A DNA stretch of 64,000 nucleotides. Origin: Staphylococcus simiae. GTDB taxonomy: Bacteria > Bacillota > Bacilli > Staphylococcales > Staphylococcaceae. The translations under genes were made by a program, and so were the position numbers. Below, piece after piece: positions 11,018 through 19,662 of this stretch (position 1 is the first letter of the stretch; every line of letters begins with the position of its first letter). Location of the stretch: the NCBI RefSeq assembly GCF_017357005.1, contig NZ_CP071589.1, forward strand, positions 744,001 through 808,000. Direction: 5' to 3'. Under the pieces are notes generated by a model. That model had not been told where the DNA came from. It saw only the letters and a program-made list of their open reading frames with translations, and made no database searches.

Positions 11018-11617
11018 ATGTATAATGCATTAACTTTTAACTGCTATTATTTAGGTGATATTAAAGAGAGTCACTATTATTGGGATAAGTTACAACAAAT
11101 TTCACAAGTAGACATAGGGTATGCACCGTGGGCTATTGAAGAAAGTAAGGTACTTTTTGACAATCAAATTTTACCACGATTAGAAAGTGACGATAGTCAT
11201 GAACGTATATACGGTATTTTTCTGTTGAATGAAATGAATGGCAAAGAAATTTTGATTACTGAAGAAATTTGGAAAATACTTGAAAATATGAATGACTATG
11301 AAAAGTTATACTTAACTTATTTAGTCCAAGGCCTAACATTAAATAAATTAGATTTTATTCATAGAGGGATGAAACAATTATATAGCCATCCACAATTAAA
11401 ATTAAATCATGATTTGTTCTTAGCTTGGATTGCAAAAGCAGAAGATATTATTGCGGAAAAAGTTGATTTAACAAGTGTTGAACCATATATTGCAGCATTC
11501 ACTTATTTATATTTTAAAAACCAATATCAAAGTATGACTAAAAAAGAAATTATTACGTGGCTAGATATTACACAATATAAACTGAATAAGATGATTGAAT
11601 TATTGTTGAGCATATAG
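11018..11617 (+). pseudogene. TPR-repeat protein, 3' part
   Basis: The last 199 codons of the 479-codon TPR protein start right at the right-hand target duplication (MYNALTFNCYYLGDIKESHYY). The frame is intact to the stop. Translation from the internal ATG is unlikely because the sequence upstream is the IS3 end and has no ribosome-binding site. A possible separate ORF start inside the IS end (10979) is an artefact of the junction. Confidence 0.85.
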
Positions 11618-11641
11618 ATTTATGAAATATTAGTTTTATTA

Positions 11642-11647
11642 TATAAT
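11642..11647 (+). promoter_or_regulatory. Probable -10 of the trxB promoter
   Basis: TATAAT lies here with a weak TTTATG 17 bases upstream (11619-11624). It gives trxB its own transcript, independent of the disrupted TPR gene. Confidence 0.5.
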
Positions 11648-11661
11648 GCGCATAATGATAA

Positions 11662-12612
<951 letters not shown>

Positions 12613-12637
12613 CTAGAACTAAATGATATCATTTGAG

Positions 12638-12688
12638 ACTAGAGCTATAGTGGTTAAAGCATTGATCAACTATAGTTCTAGTTTTTTT
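12638..12688 (+). terminator. Terminator of trxB
   Basis: A 14-bp stem (12638-12651 with 12669-12682, one G-T pair) is followed by seven T residues. Confidence 0.92.
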
Positions 12689-12761
12689 ATGTTATATTTA
12701 AACTATAGTAAAATATATTTTTATGAAATGTGCTACAAAATAGCATTGTATAACAATTTTT

Positions 12762-12937
12762 GGTTCTCTATTTTTCAGGACTGATAATTAAAAAGTGAAT
12801 AATTTAAAATATAAATTATTTTGAAGCCGAGACTCCTGAGGGAGCAGTGCTAGTCGAAGACTACAGGCTGAGACAGCACCCTAGGAATGCGAGGCTTAAA
12901 AAATTAATTATGTATCAGTCCAGTTTGGGAGAGAACC
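12762..12937 (+). repeat. Dispersed palindromic repeat, member 1
   Basis: This 176-bp unit starts GGTTCTCT and ends AGAGAACC. Inner arms carry GGACTGATAA and its complement-like TATCAGTCC. The central module (CCGAGACTCCTGAGGGAGCA... to ...GCACCCTAGGAATGCGAGGC) is self-complementary at several levels. Members recur at 16169, 24141, 32318 and 52551, and the core alone recurs at about 40368. Confidence 0.85.
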
Positions 12938-13074
12938 CAATTTTTTAGCATTAAAAGTTGTTGGTTTTCAAATGTCGTATATTAATTGGGAAAATACGAT
13001 TATGAAAATTGGATCAATGAAATTCTAATAATTAACAATCTAAGTAACATAAATGAGTTATAGGCGGTGTCATA

Positions 13075-13986
13075 ATGGATAATAATGAAAAAGAAAAAAG
13101 TAAAAGTGAATTACTAGTGGTAACGGGATTATCTGGCGCAGGGAAATCGCTAGTTATTCAAAGCTTAGAAGATATGGGGTTCTTTTGTGTAGATAATCTA
13201 CCTCCTGTATTATTACCAAAATTTGTAGAATTGATGGAACAGGGAAATCCATCATTAAGAAAAGTAGCGATTGCTATTGATTTAAGAGGTAAAGAATTAT
13301 TTAAGTCATTAATCACAGAACTTGATGTTATTAAAAGCACGAGTGATGTTATTGTTGATGTTATGTTCTTAGAAGCTAAGACTGAAAAGTTAATTTCACG
13401 TTATAAAGAAACACGACGTGCACATCCATTAATGGAACAAGGGAAGCGTTCATTAATTGATGCGATTAATGATGAAAGGGAATGTTTATCACAAATCAGA
13501 AGTATATCTAATTTTGTTATAGATACCACTAATTTAAAAGCAAAAGAACTAAAAGCACGTATCCAACGATTTTATGAAGATGACGAATTTGAAACATTTA
13601 CGATTAATGTAACGAGTTTTGGATTTAAACATGGCATACAAATGGATGCAGATTTAGTATTTGATGTGCGTTTTTTACCTAATCCTTATTATGTAGTTGA
13701 TTTAAGACCGTTAACAGGTTTAGATGAAGCAGTTTACAATTATGTTATGAAATGGAAAGAGACGGAAATCTTTTTTGAAAAATTAACTGATTTGTTAAAT
13801 TTCATGATTCCTGGGTATAAAAAAGAAGGGAAGTCACAATTAGTAATTGCTATTGGTTGTACAGGTGGACAACACCGTTCTGTCGCATTAGCAGAACGTC
13901 TAGGCAATTATCTAAATGAAGTGTTCGACTATAATGTTTATGTACATCATAGAGATGCACATATTGAAAGTGGCGTGAAAAAATGA
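13075..13986 (+). CDS. rapZ: RapZ/YvcJ-family nucleotide-binding RNase adapter
   Basis: The 303-residue protein has Walker A GLSGAGKS near residue 18 and a DxxG-type ATP/GTP site. The C-terminal domain has the conserved GCTGGQHRS near residue 260 that in RapZ senses small ligands. E. coli RapZ controls glmS through the sRNA GlmZ; Firmicute YvcJ binds nucleotides and its RNA role is less clear. It overlaps yvcK by four bases (ATGA), and the trio rapZ-yvcK-whiA is conserved across Firmicutes. The ATG is preceded by GGCGGTG. Confidence 0.92.
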   Translation: MDNNEKEKSKSELLVVTGLSGAGKSLVIQSLEDMGFFCVDNLPPVLLPKFVELMEQGNPSLRKVAIAIDLRGKELFKSLITELDVIKSTSDVIVDVMFLEAKTEKLISRYKETRRAHPLMEQGKRSLIDAINDERECLSQIRSISNFVIDTTNLKAKELKARIQRFYEDDEFETFTINVTSFGFKHGIQMDADLVFDVRFLPNPYYVVDLRPLTGLDEAVYNYVMKWKETEIFFEKLTDLLNFMIPGYKKEGKSQLVIAIGCTGGQHRSVALAERLGNYLNEVFDYNVYVHHRDAHIESGVKK

Positions 13987-14981
13987 AACAAATAAAAGTT
14001 GTACTCATTGGTGGTGGCACTGGCTTATCAGTATTAGCTAGAGGTTTGCGTGAATTTCCAATTGATATAACTGCCATTGTCACTGTAGCAGATGATGGTG
14101 GCAGTACAGGTAAGATAAGAGATGAAATGGATATTCCAGCCCCGGGAGACATTCGCAATGTGATTGCAGCATTAAGTGATTCAGAATCTGTATTATCACA
14201 ATTATTTCAATTTAGATTTGGAGAAAATCAAATTAGCGGTCATTCATTAGGTAATTTACTTATTGCAGGCATGACTAATATTACAAATGATTTTGGGCAT
14301 GCGATTAAAGCTTTAAGTAAAATACTGAATATTAAAGGACGAGTCATTCCATCAACGAATACAAGCGTACAATTGAATGCTGTGATGGAAGATGGAGAAA
14401 TCGTTTATGGTGAATCAAACATTCCTAAAAAGCAAAAAAAAATTGAGCGTGTTTTTTTAGAACCTAGTGATGTGCAACCGATGGAAGAAGCAATTGAAGC
14501 GTTAGAAGAAGCTGACTTAATTGTTCTAGGGCCTGGTTCTTTATACACAAGTGTTATATCTAACTTATGTGTAAATGGTATTTCAGATGCCTTAATTAAC
14601 TCAAAGGCGCCTAAACTCTATGTATCAAACGTTATGACTCAACCTGGTGAAACAGATGGCTATAGTGTGAAAGACCATATTGATGCTATTCATAGACAAG
14701 CCGGTCAAGCATTTATAGATTATGTTATTTGTAATACACAAAAATACGACGATAATGTACTTAAAAAATATCAACAAAAGCACTCTAATCCAGTAGAAGT
14801 GAATAGAGAAGAATTGGAAGATGATGACAGAATTAAAGTCTATACGGCATCTAATTTAATTGAAATATCAGACGACTTTTTAGTAAGGCATAATACGAAA
14901 GTATTATCTACAATGATATATGATATTGCTTTAGAATTAACGAGTACGATACAATTCATTCCTGGAGACAAACATGTTTAA
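13983..14981 (+). CDS. yvcK: YvcK/GlmR-family gluconeogenesis and cell-wall factor
   Basis: The 332-residue CofD-like protein has the N-terminal [14 protein letters not shown] and DDGGSTG motifs near residue 38. In B. subtilis it is needed for growth on gluconeogenic carbon and binds UDP-GlcNAc, affecting GlmS and peptidoglycan precursor supply. The ATG overlaps the rapZ stop, so translation is coupled. whiA follows about 106 bases later. Confidence 0.93.
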   Translation: MKQIKVVLIGGGTGLSVLARGLREFPIDITAIVTVADDGGSTGKIRDEMDIPAPGDIRNVIAALSDSESVLSQLFQFRFGENQISGHSLGNLLIAGMTNITNDFGHAIKALSKILNIKGRVIPSTNTSVQLNAVMEDGEIVYGESNIPKKQKKIERVFLEPSDVQPMEEAIEALEEADLIVLGPGSLYTSVISNLCVNGISDALINSKAPKLYVSNVMTQPGETDGYSVKDHIDAIHRQAGQAFIDYVICNTQKYDDNVLKKYQQKHSNPVEVNREELEDDDRIKVYTASNLIEISDDFLVRHNTKVLSTMIYDIALELTSTIQFIPGDKHV

Positions 14982-15087
14982 TATTTTGAATACAATATTT
15001 ATGATATGATAATAAGACTGTGTTTATAACATGAATGTTATCTGATATCTAACTAAAGATGAATAAATCGAAAGGAATGGTTGTCAA

Positions 15088-16032
15088 ATGAGCTTTGCAT
15101 CAGAAATGAAAAATGAATTAACACGTATAGAAGTAGATCCGTTAAATGCTAAAGCAGAGCTCAGTGCATTAATTAGAATGAACGGCGCATTAAGTTTATC
15201 AAATCAACAATTTGTTATTAACGTTCAGACTGAAAATGCAGCAACGGCAAGACGTATTTATTCATTAATTAAAAGAGTGTTTAATGTAGAAGTTGAAATT
15301 TTAGTGCGTAAGAAAATGAAATTAAAAAAGAATAACATATATATTTGTCGGACTAAAATGAAGGCGCGAGACATTTTAGATGAATTAGGTATTTTAAAAA
15401 ATGGTGTCTTTACTTATGATATTGATCAAGAAATGATCAAAGATGATGAAATGCGTCGAAGTTATTTAAGAGGTGCCTTTTTAGCAGGTGGTTCTGTTAA
15501 TAATCCAGAAACGTCATCATATCATCTCGAAATATTTTCCCAATATGAAAGTCATGCTGAAGGATTAACAAAATTAATGAATAGCTATGACTTAAATGCT
15601 AAACATTTAGAACGTAAAAAAGGTAGTATCACTTATCTGAAAGAAGCTGAAAGAATCTCTGACTTTTTAAGTTTAATAGGTGGTTATCAAGCGTTGTTAA
15701 AATTTGAAGATGTCAGAATAGTTAGAGACATGCGTAATTCTGTCAATCGTCTTGTTAATTGTGAAACGGCAAATTTAAATAAAACAGTTAGTGCAGCAAT
15801 GAAACAAGTTGAAAGTATTAAATTAATAGATCAAGAGATAGGTATAGAAAATTTACCTGAAAGATTACGCGAAATTGCTAAAGTTCGTGTCGAAAATCAA
15901 GAAATATCGTTAAAAGAACTGGGTGAAATGGTATCAAATGGTCCAATTTCTAAATCCGGAGTTAATCATCGATTACGCAAATTAAATGAATTAGCAGATA
16001 AAATTCGTAATGGGGAACATATTGAATTATAA
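15088..16032 (+). CDS. whiA: WhiA DNA-binding protein
   Basis: The 314-residue protein combines an N-terminal LAGLIDADG-type homing-endonuclease-like domain ([16 protein letters not shown] near residues 130-145, catalytic residues not conserved) with a C-terminal helix-turn-helix ([23 protein letters not shown]). In actinomycetes it controls sporulation genes; in Firmicutes it affects cell division and chromosome segregation. The start ATG follows AAAGGAATGG. It is the last gene of the rapZ-yvcK-whiA unit and is followed by a terminator. Confidence 0.95.
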   Translation: MSFASEMKNELTRIEVDPLNAKAELSALIRMNGALSLSNQQFVINVQTENAATARRIYSLIKRVFNVEVEILVRKKMKLKKNNIYICRTKMKARDILDELGILKNGVFTYDIDQEMIKDDEMRRSYLRGAFLAGGSVNNPETSSYHLEIFSQYESHAEGLTKLMNSYDLNAKHLERKKGSITYLKEAERISDFLSLIGGYQALLKFEDVRIVRDMRNSVNRLVNCETANLNKTVSAAMKQVESIKLIDQEIGIENLPERLREIAKVRVENQEISLKELGEMVSNGPISKSGVNHRLRKLNELADKIRNGEHIEL

Positions 16033-16117
16033 AAGGTAGTTTAAAACCACAATTATCTAAGTGCTTCTTTTTAAATTAAAGTGACTTAAATAATAGGAAA
16101 AAAAATTTTTAAAAATT

Positions 16118-16160
16118 GGTTGCTAAGACAGTATTTATAATATCTTAGCAACCGATTTTA
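16118..16160 (+). terminator. Terminator of rapZ-yvcK-whiA
   Basis: A perfect 11-bp stem GGTTGCTAAGA/TCTTAGCAACC (16118-16128 and 16143-16153) is followed by a T-rich tail. Confidence 0.88.
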
Positions 16161-16454
16161 TTATAAATGGTTCTCTAACAAATCGGACTGATACATAATT
16201 AAATTTTCAAGCCTCGTAACCCCGTTTGCACATTTAGAGCTAGTTAGATTTACAATCTTTACTAGCTCTTATGCAATTGTTGCGCTAGCAACCAATTGTA
16301 ATCCTTTAGTTAGATTTACAATCTTTACTAGCTCTTGCCCAACCTGCATTGCTTGAAAAACTGGATAACCAGTTTTTCTATGTTGGGTCCCTACCACAGG
16401 AGTCTCGGCTTCAAATTAATTTTCGTTTTAAAATTATTTATTTTTTATCAGTCC

Positions 16455-17785
16455 GTAAATTTCAAGTTTAAGTTAGCCACTTATATTTTTTAAGTAGTAC
16501 TAACGTTTTAGGCTCTTTTCTGTTTTGTAAACCCAAGATGAGTGGTAGATATTCTATCTATGACTCATCTTGGGTTAGTAACAGCTAAAGTATTTAGCTG
16601 TTAAATAACTATAATAGATTTAATACTTTTAATGCTTGAGCCATTCTATGATGAGCTGTGTCATAGCCTAGGATTTTTCTAGGATAATCATTCATAAATT
16701 GTTGCACTTGTTTTAAGCGACATTGACTCACGGTTGATAGATCAGTTCCTTTAGGTATAAATCGACGTAACATTTTATGTTGATTTTCACTGGTACCACG
16801 TTCAAATGATGAAAATGGATGTGCGAAATAAATATTGATGTCATGACCAAATTCTTCATATAATGATGCGAATTCTGAGCCATTATCTGCTGTGATTGAT
16901 TTGAATATATGTGGTGTGAGCGACTTTAAATGCTTAAATATTGATGTTAATCCTTGTGAGACTGAATGAGCGCTTTTATCATTAATCAGCTTTAAGATTT
17001 CAAAACGTGTAGCACGTTCAACGAGTGTTAAGATGACAGGTTTAGATTTATCTTTGGTACTGATGACAGTATCGATTTCCCAATGTCCAAAGGTTTGACG
17101 AGATTGGACGTCCTGTGGACGCTGTTCAATACTTGGACCTAAAATACGACGATGTGTACGATGATAAGTTTGATTAGACATTCGACGTTTTAACTTCTCT
17201 AAAAGATGGATATTTTTAGTCGCCATGATATTATCATTAATCCAAGCATATAAAGTTGTCACACATGGTATTAAATCTTTACGGAATACATTTTCACGAT
17301 GAGCACATGCCACAACAGCTTCAGGTGACCAACGTTGTTGAATCATTAAGTCATCAGCCCAAGCTATAAAATGAGGATTTTTCCGCCATAAAGATTGTGC
17401 GCCACAACGTTGTCGATTCTTGTAGTAATTTTGTTGTGCGAGTGATGGAATATATTGGAATTGTTCATATTCATAAACTTTATCTTGATATTTTTGGCGT
17501 GAAATTTGACGTGTAGTACCGCGTTTTATTTCATTATGGATAGTTTGAGGCGCACGTCCTAATTCACGTGCAATAGCACGATTAGAAAAGCCTAAATCTT
17601 TAAGGGTTTCGATACGAATGCGTTCTTCATAAGTTAGGTGTGTTCCTTTATGTTTTATCGTGTTACAATGATTTTGCGTCATGTGAATTCATCCTTTATT
17701 GAAGAGTGTGAGAGCCTCAATAATAACATGAAATTCACGTGACGTTTTTTATTTATAGGTGGCTAAGTTGATTATAAAATCCACC
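16455..17785 (-). mobile_element. IS30-family insertion sequence (1331 bp)
   Basis: The element has imperfect inverted repeats of about 31 bp that match best in the inner part (TTAGCCAC.TATA on both ends). It is bounded by the 15-bp direct repeat. It contains one intact transposase gene. Confidence 0.88.
16609..17682 (-). CDS. IS30-family transposase
   Basis: The 357-residue protein has an N-terminal helix-turn-helix (LTYEERIRIETLKDLGFSNR and the following IARELGRAPQTI). The DDE core has Asp in HWEIDTVIS, Asp in ITADNGSEF and Glu in RGTSENQHKMLRRF. That arrangement (D, D, E with RGTxEN) is specific to the IS30 family. It is full length and appears intact. The transcript reads toward whiA and ends near 16600 in an imperfect hairpin. 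Confidence 0.95.
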   Translation of the reverse strand: MTQNHCNTIKHKGTHLTYEERIRIETLKDLGFSNRAIARELGRAPQTIHNEIKRGTTRQISRQKYQDKVYEYEQFQYIPSLAQQNYYKNRQRCGAQSLWRKNPHFIAWADDLMIQQRWSPEAVVACAHRENVFRKDLIPCVTTLYAWINDNIMATKNIHLLEKLKRRMSNQTYHRTHRRILGPSIEQRPQDVQSRQTFGHWEIDTVISTKDKSKPVILTLVERATRFEILKLINDKSAHSVSQGLTSIFKHLKSLTPHIFKSITADNGSEFASLYEEFGHDINIYFAHPFSSFERGTSENQHKMLRRFIPKGTDLSTVSQCRLKQVQQFMNDYPRKILGYDTAHHRMAQALKVLNLL

Positions 17786-17862
17786 ATTTTTTATCAGTCC
17801 TAAAAATAGAGAACCCTTATATAAAGACAAAAGGCTCAACAAATTAATGCTGAGCCTTATCT

Positions 17863-18255
17863 TTAATCATCTAAATTTTTAGGATTAAAATGTTTATAGA
17901 TCGTATGACCTTCTTCACTTATAATGTTACTAGCAGTCTCTTTTAATATTGGATAATAATTATTAGCAAAACCTACAATTATCTGATTAATTATTAATGA
18001 TGATAACTCTCTATCTGTAGGTAGTGCAGAATTAATTATTTCAACTAAATCCGAATAAATAATTTCATCAGAATTTTTATGGGCAATATATTTAAGGAAA
18101 TTACCTTGAACTTCTTCAAAAACACTATATTTTAAATCCATTTCTAAAAATATTAAACTAACAGTTTTTGTGTTTAGTTGGTTTTGTCCCATTTCTGATG
18201 CTAATTCTTGAACTGATTGATATAAAAGTCTAATATCATTTTTATCTTCTAACAT
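17863..18255 (-). CDS. Hypothetical 130-residue helical protein, partner of the upstream secreted protein
   Basis: I do not recognise this protein. It is acidic, has no signal peptide or membrane segment, and looks largely alpha-helical (LLYQSVQELASEMGQNQL...). It starts 14 bases after the stop of the 18270 gene with a GGAGTGAGC-type site, so the two form one transcript. A small cytosolic helical protein behind a secreted small protein resembles a bacteriocin-immunity or toxin-antidote pair, but that is inference from arrangement only. Confidence 0.6.
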   Translation of the reverse strand: MLEDKNDIRLLYQSVQELASEMGQNQLNTKTVSLIFLEMDLKYSVFEEVQGNFLKYIAHKNSDEIIYSDLVEIINSALPTDRELSSLIINQIIVGFANNYYPILKETASNIISEEGHTIYKHFNPKNLDD

Positions 18256-18269
18256 TTAGCTCACTCCAT

Positions 18270-18722
18270 TTAAAACAACCATGATATTGCTTCCTTAATA
18301 GTTGTTGAAATTATCCCGGCATTTCCTTTACTTAAACCAGCATTTAAGGCACCACGTTTTGCAGCATCACCAACAGCTTGAGCTGGTACATCTGACCATT
18401 TAAGTAATGGTTTCAATTCTTGAACTATAGGTGAATAAGCTTTATCAAACAAGTTAGCCGCCTTATTGCCACCAACTTTTTTAATTACATTTCTTGCACC
18501 ACTTTTATGATTTATTATAAATTTAATTGCTGTTTTTGCTACTTTTGTTGCTCCAATTCGTTCTTGAGCTTGAGGATTCTGAGGCAAATCGGGATTTCGA
18601 TTAATTTTAACACCATCAACATTCACATATTGTGGTTGGTTTACTTTTTGAGAACTTTCTTGTACTTCTTTCGCATTTGCTAAAGGGGAAACTGACGTAA
18701 TAACAATAGCACTTAATACCAA
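18270..18722 (-). CDS. Secreted protein of about 150 residues, possible peptide toxin or bacteriocin precursor, uncertain start
   Basis: The N-terminus is a signal peptide (LVLSAIVITSVSPLANA, cleavage after ANA). A mature part of about 133 residues follows, with a proline-rich linker, a basic middle and an alanine/glycine-rich hydrophobic C-terminus ending KEAISWLF. The best start in frame is TTG at 18722, without a clear ribosome-binding site; no ATG exists before the tRNA-Arg gene 38 bases upstream. The frame stays open upstream (SKSIGS...), so the 5' end could have been lost or the start could be non-standard. It is co-oriented with the 17863 gene. Confidence 0.55.
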   Translation of the reverse strand: MVLSAIVITSVSPLANAKEVQESSQKVNQPQYVNVDGVKINRNPDLPQNPQAQERIGATKVAKTAIKFIINHKSGARNVIKKVGGNKAANLFDKAYSPIVQELKPLLKWSDVPAQAVGDAAKRGALNAGLSKGNAGIISTTIKEAISWLF

Positions 18723-18760
18723 TGATCCGATGCTTTTACTTAGGTTATAAAGTATTATAG

Positions 18761-18832
18761 CCCCCTTGAAGGGAATTGAACCCCTATTTTAAGAACCGGA
18801 ATCTTATGTGTTATCCATTACACTACAAGGGG
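18761..18832 (-). tRNA. tRNA-Arg (anticodon CCG)
   Basis: The minus strand folds as a cloverleaf: acceptor CCCCTTG/CAAGGGG, D stem GTGT/ACAC, anticodon stem TAAGA/TCTTA with loop TTCCGGT (anticodon CCG, reading CGG), and T stem with TTCAATT loop. Discriminator is G; CCA is not encoded. It lies between clpP and the secreted-protein gene. Confidence 0.93.
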
Positions 18833-18956
18833 ATAATAAGTAACAAACAAATTTCTGTACTATAGTAATTAAAATAAGTACAATTTGAATAGCTATTAAT
18901 AGTTTACAAATGAAAAGTTGTAAGGTCAATCGTCGATAAAAAGTATAATCAAATAT

Positions 18957-18986
18957 TTTGACCATTTTTGACTTTTTATGTAAAAT
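18957..18986 (+). promoter_or_regulatory. clpP promoter overlapped by a CtsR operator
   Basis: The minus strand reads AGTCAAA-AAT-GGTCAAA (18957-18973), an exact match to the CtsR heptad consensus (A/G)GTCAAA-NAN-(A/G)GTCAAA. On the plus strand the same bases contain the -35 TTGACC (18958-18963), and TAAAAT (18981-18986) is 17 bases downstream. CtsR would block this sigma-A promoter until heat or protein stress. Confidence 0.88.
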
Positions 18987-19021
18987 AAAAAAATAACAGA
19001 AATTACAAGGAGGAAATATAA

Positions 19022-19606
19022 ATGAATTTAATTCCTACAGTTATTGAAACAACAAACAGAGGCGAACGTGCTTACGACATATATTCACGTTTATTAAAAG
19101 ACCGTATTATTATGCTAGGTTCTCAAATCGATGATAATGTAGCAAATTCTATCGTATCACAATTATTATTCTTACAAGCACAAGATTCAGAAAAAGATAT
19201 CTACTTGTACATTAACTCACCAGGTGGTAGTGTAACAGCTGGTTTTGCAATTTATGATACGATTCAACATATTAAACCAGATGTACAAACAATTTGTATC
19301 GGTATGGCTGCATCAATGGGTTCATTCTTATTGGCAGCTGGTGCTAAAGGTAAACGTTTTGCATTACCAAATGCAGAAGTAATGATTCACCAACCATTAG
19401 GTGGTGCACAAGGACAAGCAACTGAAATTGAAATTGCTGCTAACCACATTTTAAAAACACGTGAAAAATTAAATCGAATTTTATCTGAACGTACTGGACA
19501 AAGTATTGAAAAAATACAACAAGATACAGATCGTGATAATTTCTTAACAGCTGAAGAAGCTAAAGAATATGGTTTAATTGACGATGTAATGGTTCCTGAA
19601 GCCTAA
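19022..19606 (+). CDS. clpP: ATP-dependent Clp protease proteolytic subunit
   Basis: ClpP is the serine peptidase barrel that works with ClpX and ClpC to degrade misfolded and regulatory proteins. The 194 residues contain the catalytic Ser in GMAASMGS (about 98), His in MIHQP (about 123) and Asp in the DRDNF region (about 172). The ATG follows AAGGAGG. Upstream lies a CtsR-controlled promoter. The terminator just after the stop is the landing site of a group II intron. Confidence 0.98.
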   Translation: MNLIPTVIETTNRGERAYDIYSRLLKDRIIMLGSQIDDNVANSIVSQLLFLQAQDSEKDIYLYINSPGGSVTAGFAIYDTIQHIKPDVQTICIGMAASMGSFLLAAGAKGKRFALPNAEVMIHQPLGGAQGQATEIEIAANHILKTREKLNRILSERTGQSIEKIQQDTDRDNFLTAEEAKEYGLIDDVMVPEA

Positions 19607-19630
19607 TTTATTGCATATAATCATATAAAA

Positions 19631-19660
19631 AAGCTGCGCTTTGATGCGCAGCTTTTTTTA
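19631..19660 (+). terminator. Terminator of clpP
   Basis: AAGCTGCGC/GCGCAGCTT (19631-19639 with 19646-19654) is followed by a T run. A group II intron begins three bases after it. Confidence 0.93.
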
Positions 19661-19662
19661 TT

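Larger units (their letters stand above)
7545..11021. repeat. 5-bp target duplication GATGT flanking IS3 copy 1
   Basis: GATGT occurs at 7545-7549 and 11017-11021, directly outside the IS3 termini. The pair spans the element and marks its insertion site in the TPR gene. Confidence 0.9.
16440..17800. repeat. 15-bp direct repeat flanking the IS30-family element
   Basis: ATTTTTTATCAGTCC is present at 16440-16454 and 17786-17800. The restored target reads TATTTTTTATCAGTCCTAAAAATA, an imperfect palindrome at one end of repeat member 2 (shown as two overlapping parts: TATTTTTTATCAGTCC plus TAAAAATA). Confidence 0.85.
16169..17815 (-). repeat. Dispersed palindromic repeat, member 2 (long form), split by an IS30-family element
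   Basis: The repeat is read in the opposite direction to member 1. It has GGTTCTCT at 16169 and AGAGAACC at 17808-17815. About 300 bp belong to the repeat; the rest (16455-17785) is the IS element plus one 15-bp duplication. The core is an enlarged version and contains a 30-bp exact direct repeat at 16241-16270 and 16308-16337. It shares an arm (TGTTGGGTCCCTACC) with member 5. Confidence 0.82.
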
